Positions 5,341-6,094 of a stretch of 6,094 bases of DNA are shown piece by piece. The translations under genes and the position numbers were made by a program. The notes beneath the pieces are model-generated. The model saw nothing but the letters and a program-made list of their open reading frames with translations. It was not told the origin of the DNA and did not search any database. The stretch is from a bacterium. Its GTDB lineage: Bacteria; Actinomycetota; Humimicrobiia; Humimicrobiales; Humimicrobiaceae. The stretch lies in the NCBI GenBank assembly GCA_030611285.1, contig JAUWQC010000066.1, positions 1-6,094 of the forward strand, in the 5' to 3' direction. The first letter of the stretch is position 1, and each line of letters opens with the position of its first letter.

Positions 5341-6094
5341 ATGGTTAAAAGAAATTATAGAAGAAAAAAAATAACAAAAGTTAAGAGCGGTTTAAGTTCA
5401 AGGAATTCTAGAAATAGAAAAATATATGTTAAAAGAAGATCTGAAGTTTATGGTATTTTAATAATAATGGTTTCATTACTACTATTTATTAGTGTATATG
5501 GCTTTTCGGATTCTGGTTTTATAAATATATCTGTGAATAATATTTTATCTCTTGCTTTTGGAGTTGGTAAGTTTCTGGTGCCTTTCATGCTTTTAATCTG
5601 GGGTTTTAGCTTCTTCCTGAGGAGGGTCCGCCTGCTACCTTCAAGTTTTGGGTGGGGATTTTTACTGTTATTTTTCTCTATACTGGGAATTCTAAGCAAT
5701 GACTTTAATTACGTAAATATTTTTGATGAAGTTCTTGTAAAAGCCAGAGGTGGTATGGCAGGAGCCGGGATTTATTATGGATTATCCAGGCTCTTTAGCA
5801 GCGCTGGAGCTGTGGTAGTGCTGGGTGTTTTACTGGTTATATCAATAATGATTATTACAAAGATATCCCTTGTAGATATTGGTAAAAAGATAATCTACTT
5901 ACTTAAGAAAATAAATTTTAAGTCTGTGGCTAATTTATTTAAAAGAAGAGGAACCGCAGACCAATATACAAAATTAAAAAAGCCGGTAATGGATGAAAAT
6001 GAAATTTATGGCAGTGATGAAAAAATTGATTCAAAAAGAATTGAAGTTACAAATAATGCTTACAGGGCATTTAAGGAAAAAGCTGAAACGCAGG
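5341..6094 (+). CDS. ftsK: FtsK/SpoIIIE DNA translocase, N-terminal membrane domain (3' end outside window)
   Basis: FtsK/SpoIIIE proteins are septum-located, membrane-anchored DNA pumps that clear chromosomal DNA from the division septum. The frame runs open from ATG 5341 to the window end (251 codons). Residues 1-33 are very basic, rich in Lys and Arg, as expected of a cytosolic N-tail. Four hydrophobic segments follow at about residues 36-56, 66-93, 103-119 and 156-180. The signature before the last one, ARGGMAGAGIYYGLSRLFS then AGAVVVLG, is typical of FtsK 4TM domains. After about residue 182 a charged, low-complexity linker begins. The RecA-like motor and gamma domains would lie beyond the window. 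It starts 24 bases after rnj in the same frame, with no recognisable SD (the leader ends in seven A). Position after rnj matches Firmicute synteny. FtsK is well supported; FtsK versus sporulation-specific SpoIIIE cannot be decided. Confidence 0.88.
   Translation, partial: MVKRNYRRKKITKVKSGLSSRNSRNRKIYVKRRSEVYGILIIMVSLLLFISVYGFSDSGFINISVNNILSLAFGVGKFLVPFMLLIWGFSFFLRRVRLLPSSFGWGFLLLFFSILGILSNDFNYVNIFDEVLVKARGGMAGAGIYYGLSRLFSSAGAVVVLGVLLVISIMIITKISLVDIGKKIIYLLKKINFKSVANLFKRRGTADQYTKLKKPVMDENEIYGSDEKIDSKRIEVTNNAYRAFKEKAETQ

Noticed and set aside
2065..5699. Several antisense open frames of about 68-108 codons opposite dapB, dapA, rnj and ftsK
   Set aside because: They lie fully or almost fully within well-supported + strand genes, lack recognisable domains, and look like shadows of AT-rich codon use.
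1..6094. Mobile element, CRISPR array, tRNA/rRNA, riboswitch or a novel defence system
   Set aside because: No transposase or integrase motifs, spaced repeats, cloverleaf or conserved riboswitch core is visible. Every gene is an identifiable housekeeping type, and the longest gap between coding regions is under 50 bases.

Overview
The window is an AT-rich, gene-dense stretch of bacterial chromosome with every gene on the + strand and almost no intergenic DNA. Gene content and order point to a low-GC Firmicute, probably in the Clostridia or Halanaerobiales. This rests on synteny and codon use, not on a marker gene, so the lineage is an inference. The order resembles the Bacillus subtilis pnpA - (ylxY) - mlpA/ymxG - (ymxH, spoVFAB, asd, dapG) - dapA - rnjB - (tepA) - spoIIIE region. 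Here it is shortened to pnp - M16 peptidase - dapB - dapA - rnj - ftsK/spoIIIE.

Layout. Positions 1-573 hold the 3' end of pnp (polynucleotide phosphorylase; end of the catalytic core, KH and S1 domains). About 567-1895 is the open frame of an M16 zinc peptidase that has no ATG, GTG or TTG codon anywhere before its active site. Its most plausible start is AUA at 618, but CUG at 570 or 579 is possible. Positions 1892-2689 are dapB, overlapping the peptidase stop by four bases. Positions 2718-3611 are dapA, behind a very strong Shine-Dalgarno sequence. Positions 3643-5316 are rnj (ribonuclease J), with a small leader reading frame across its start. Position 5341 to the window end is the N-terminal membrane domain of an FtsK/SpoIIIE DNA translocase, cut by the window edge.

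The genes probably form one transcription unit: gaps are about 30 bases or less, and I see no hairpin terminator or convincing promoter between them. Functionally it combines RNA turnover (PNPase, RNase J), the two committed steps of diaminopimelate/lysine synthesis (DapA then DapB), a processing-type peptidase and a chromosome translocase.

The core genes are ordinary housekeeping genes with intact catalytic motifs. The unusual features are in the junctions: a perfect 16-bp tandem duplication across the pnp stop codon, the missing canonical start of the peptidase, and the SD-plus-UUG mini-ORF overlapping the rnj start. I found no mobile element, CRISPR array, tRNA, rRNA or novel multi-gene system. 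No stretch over 300 bases lacks a gene.
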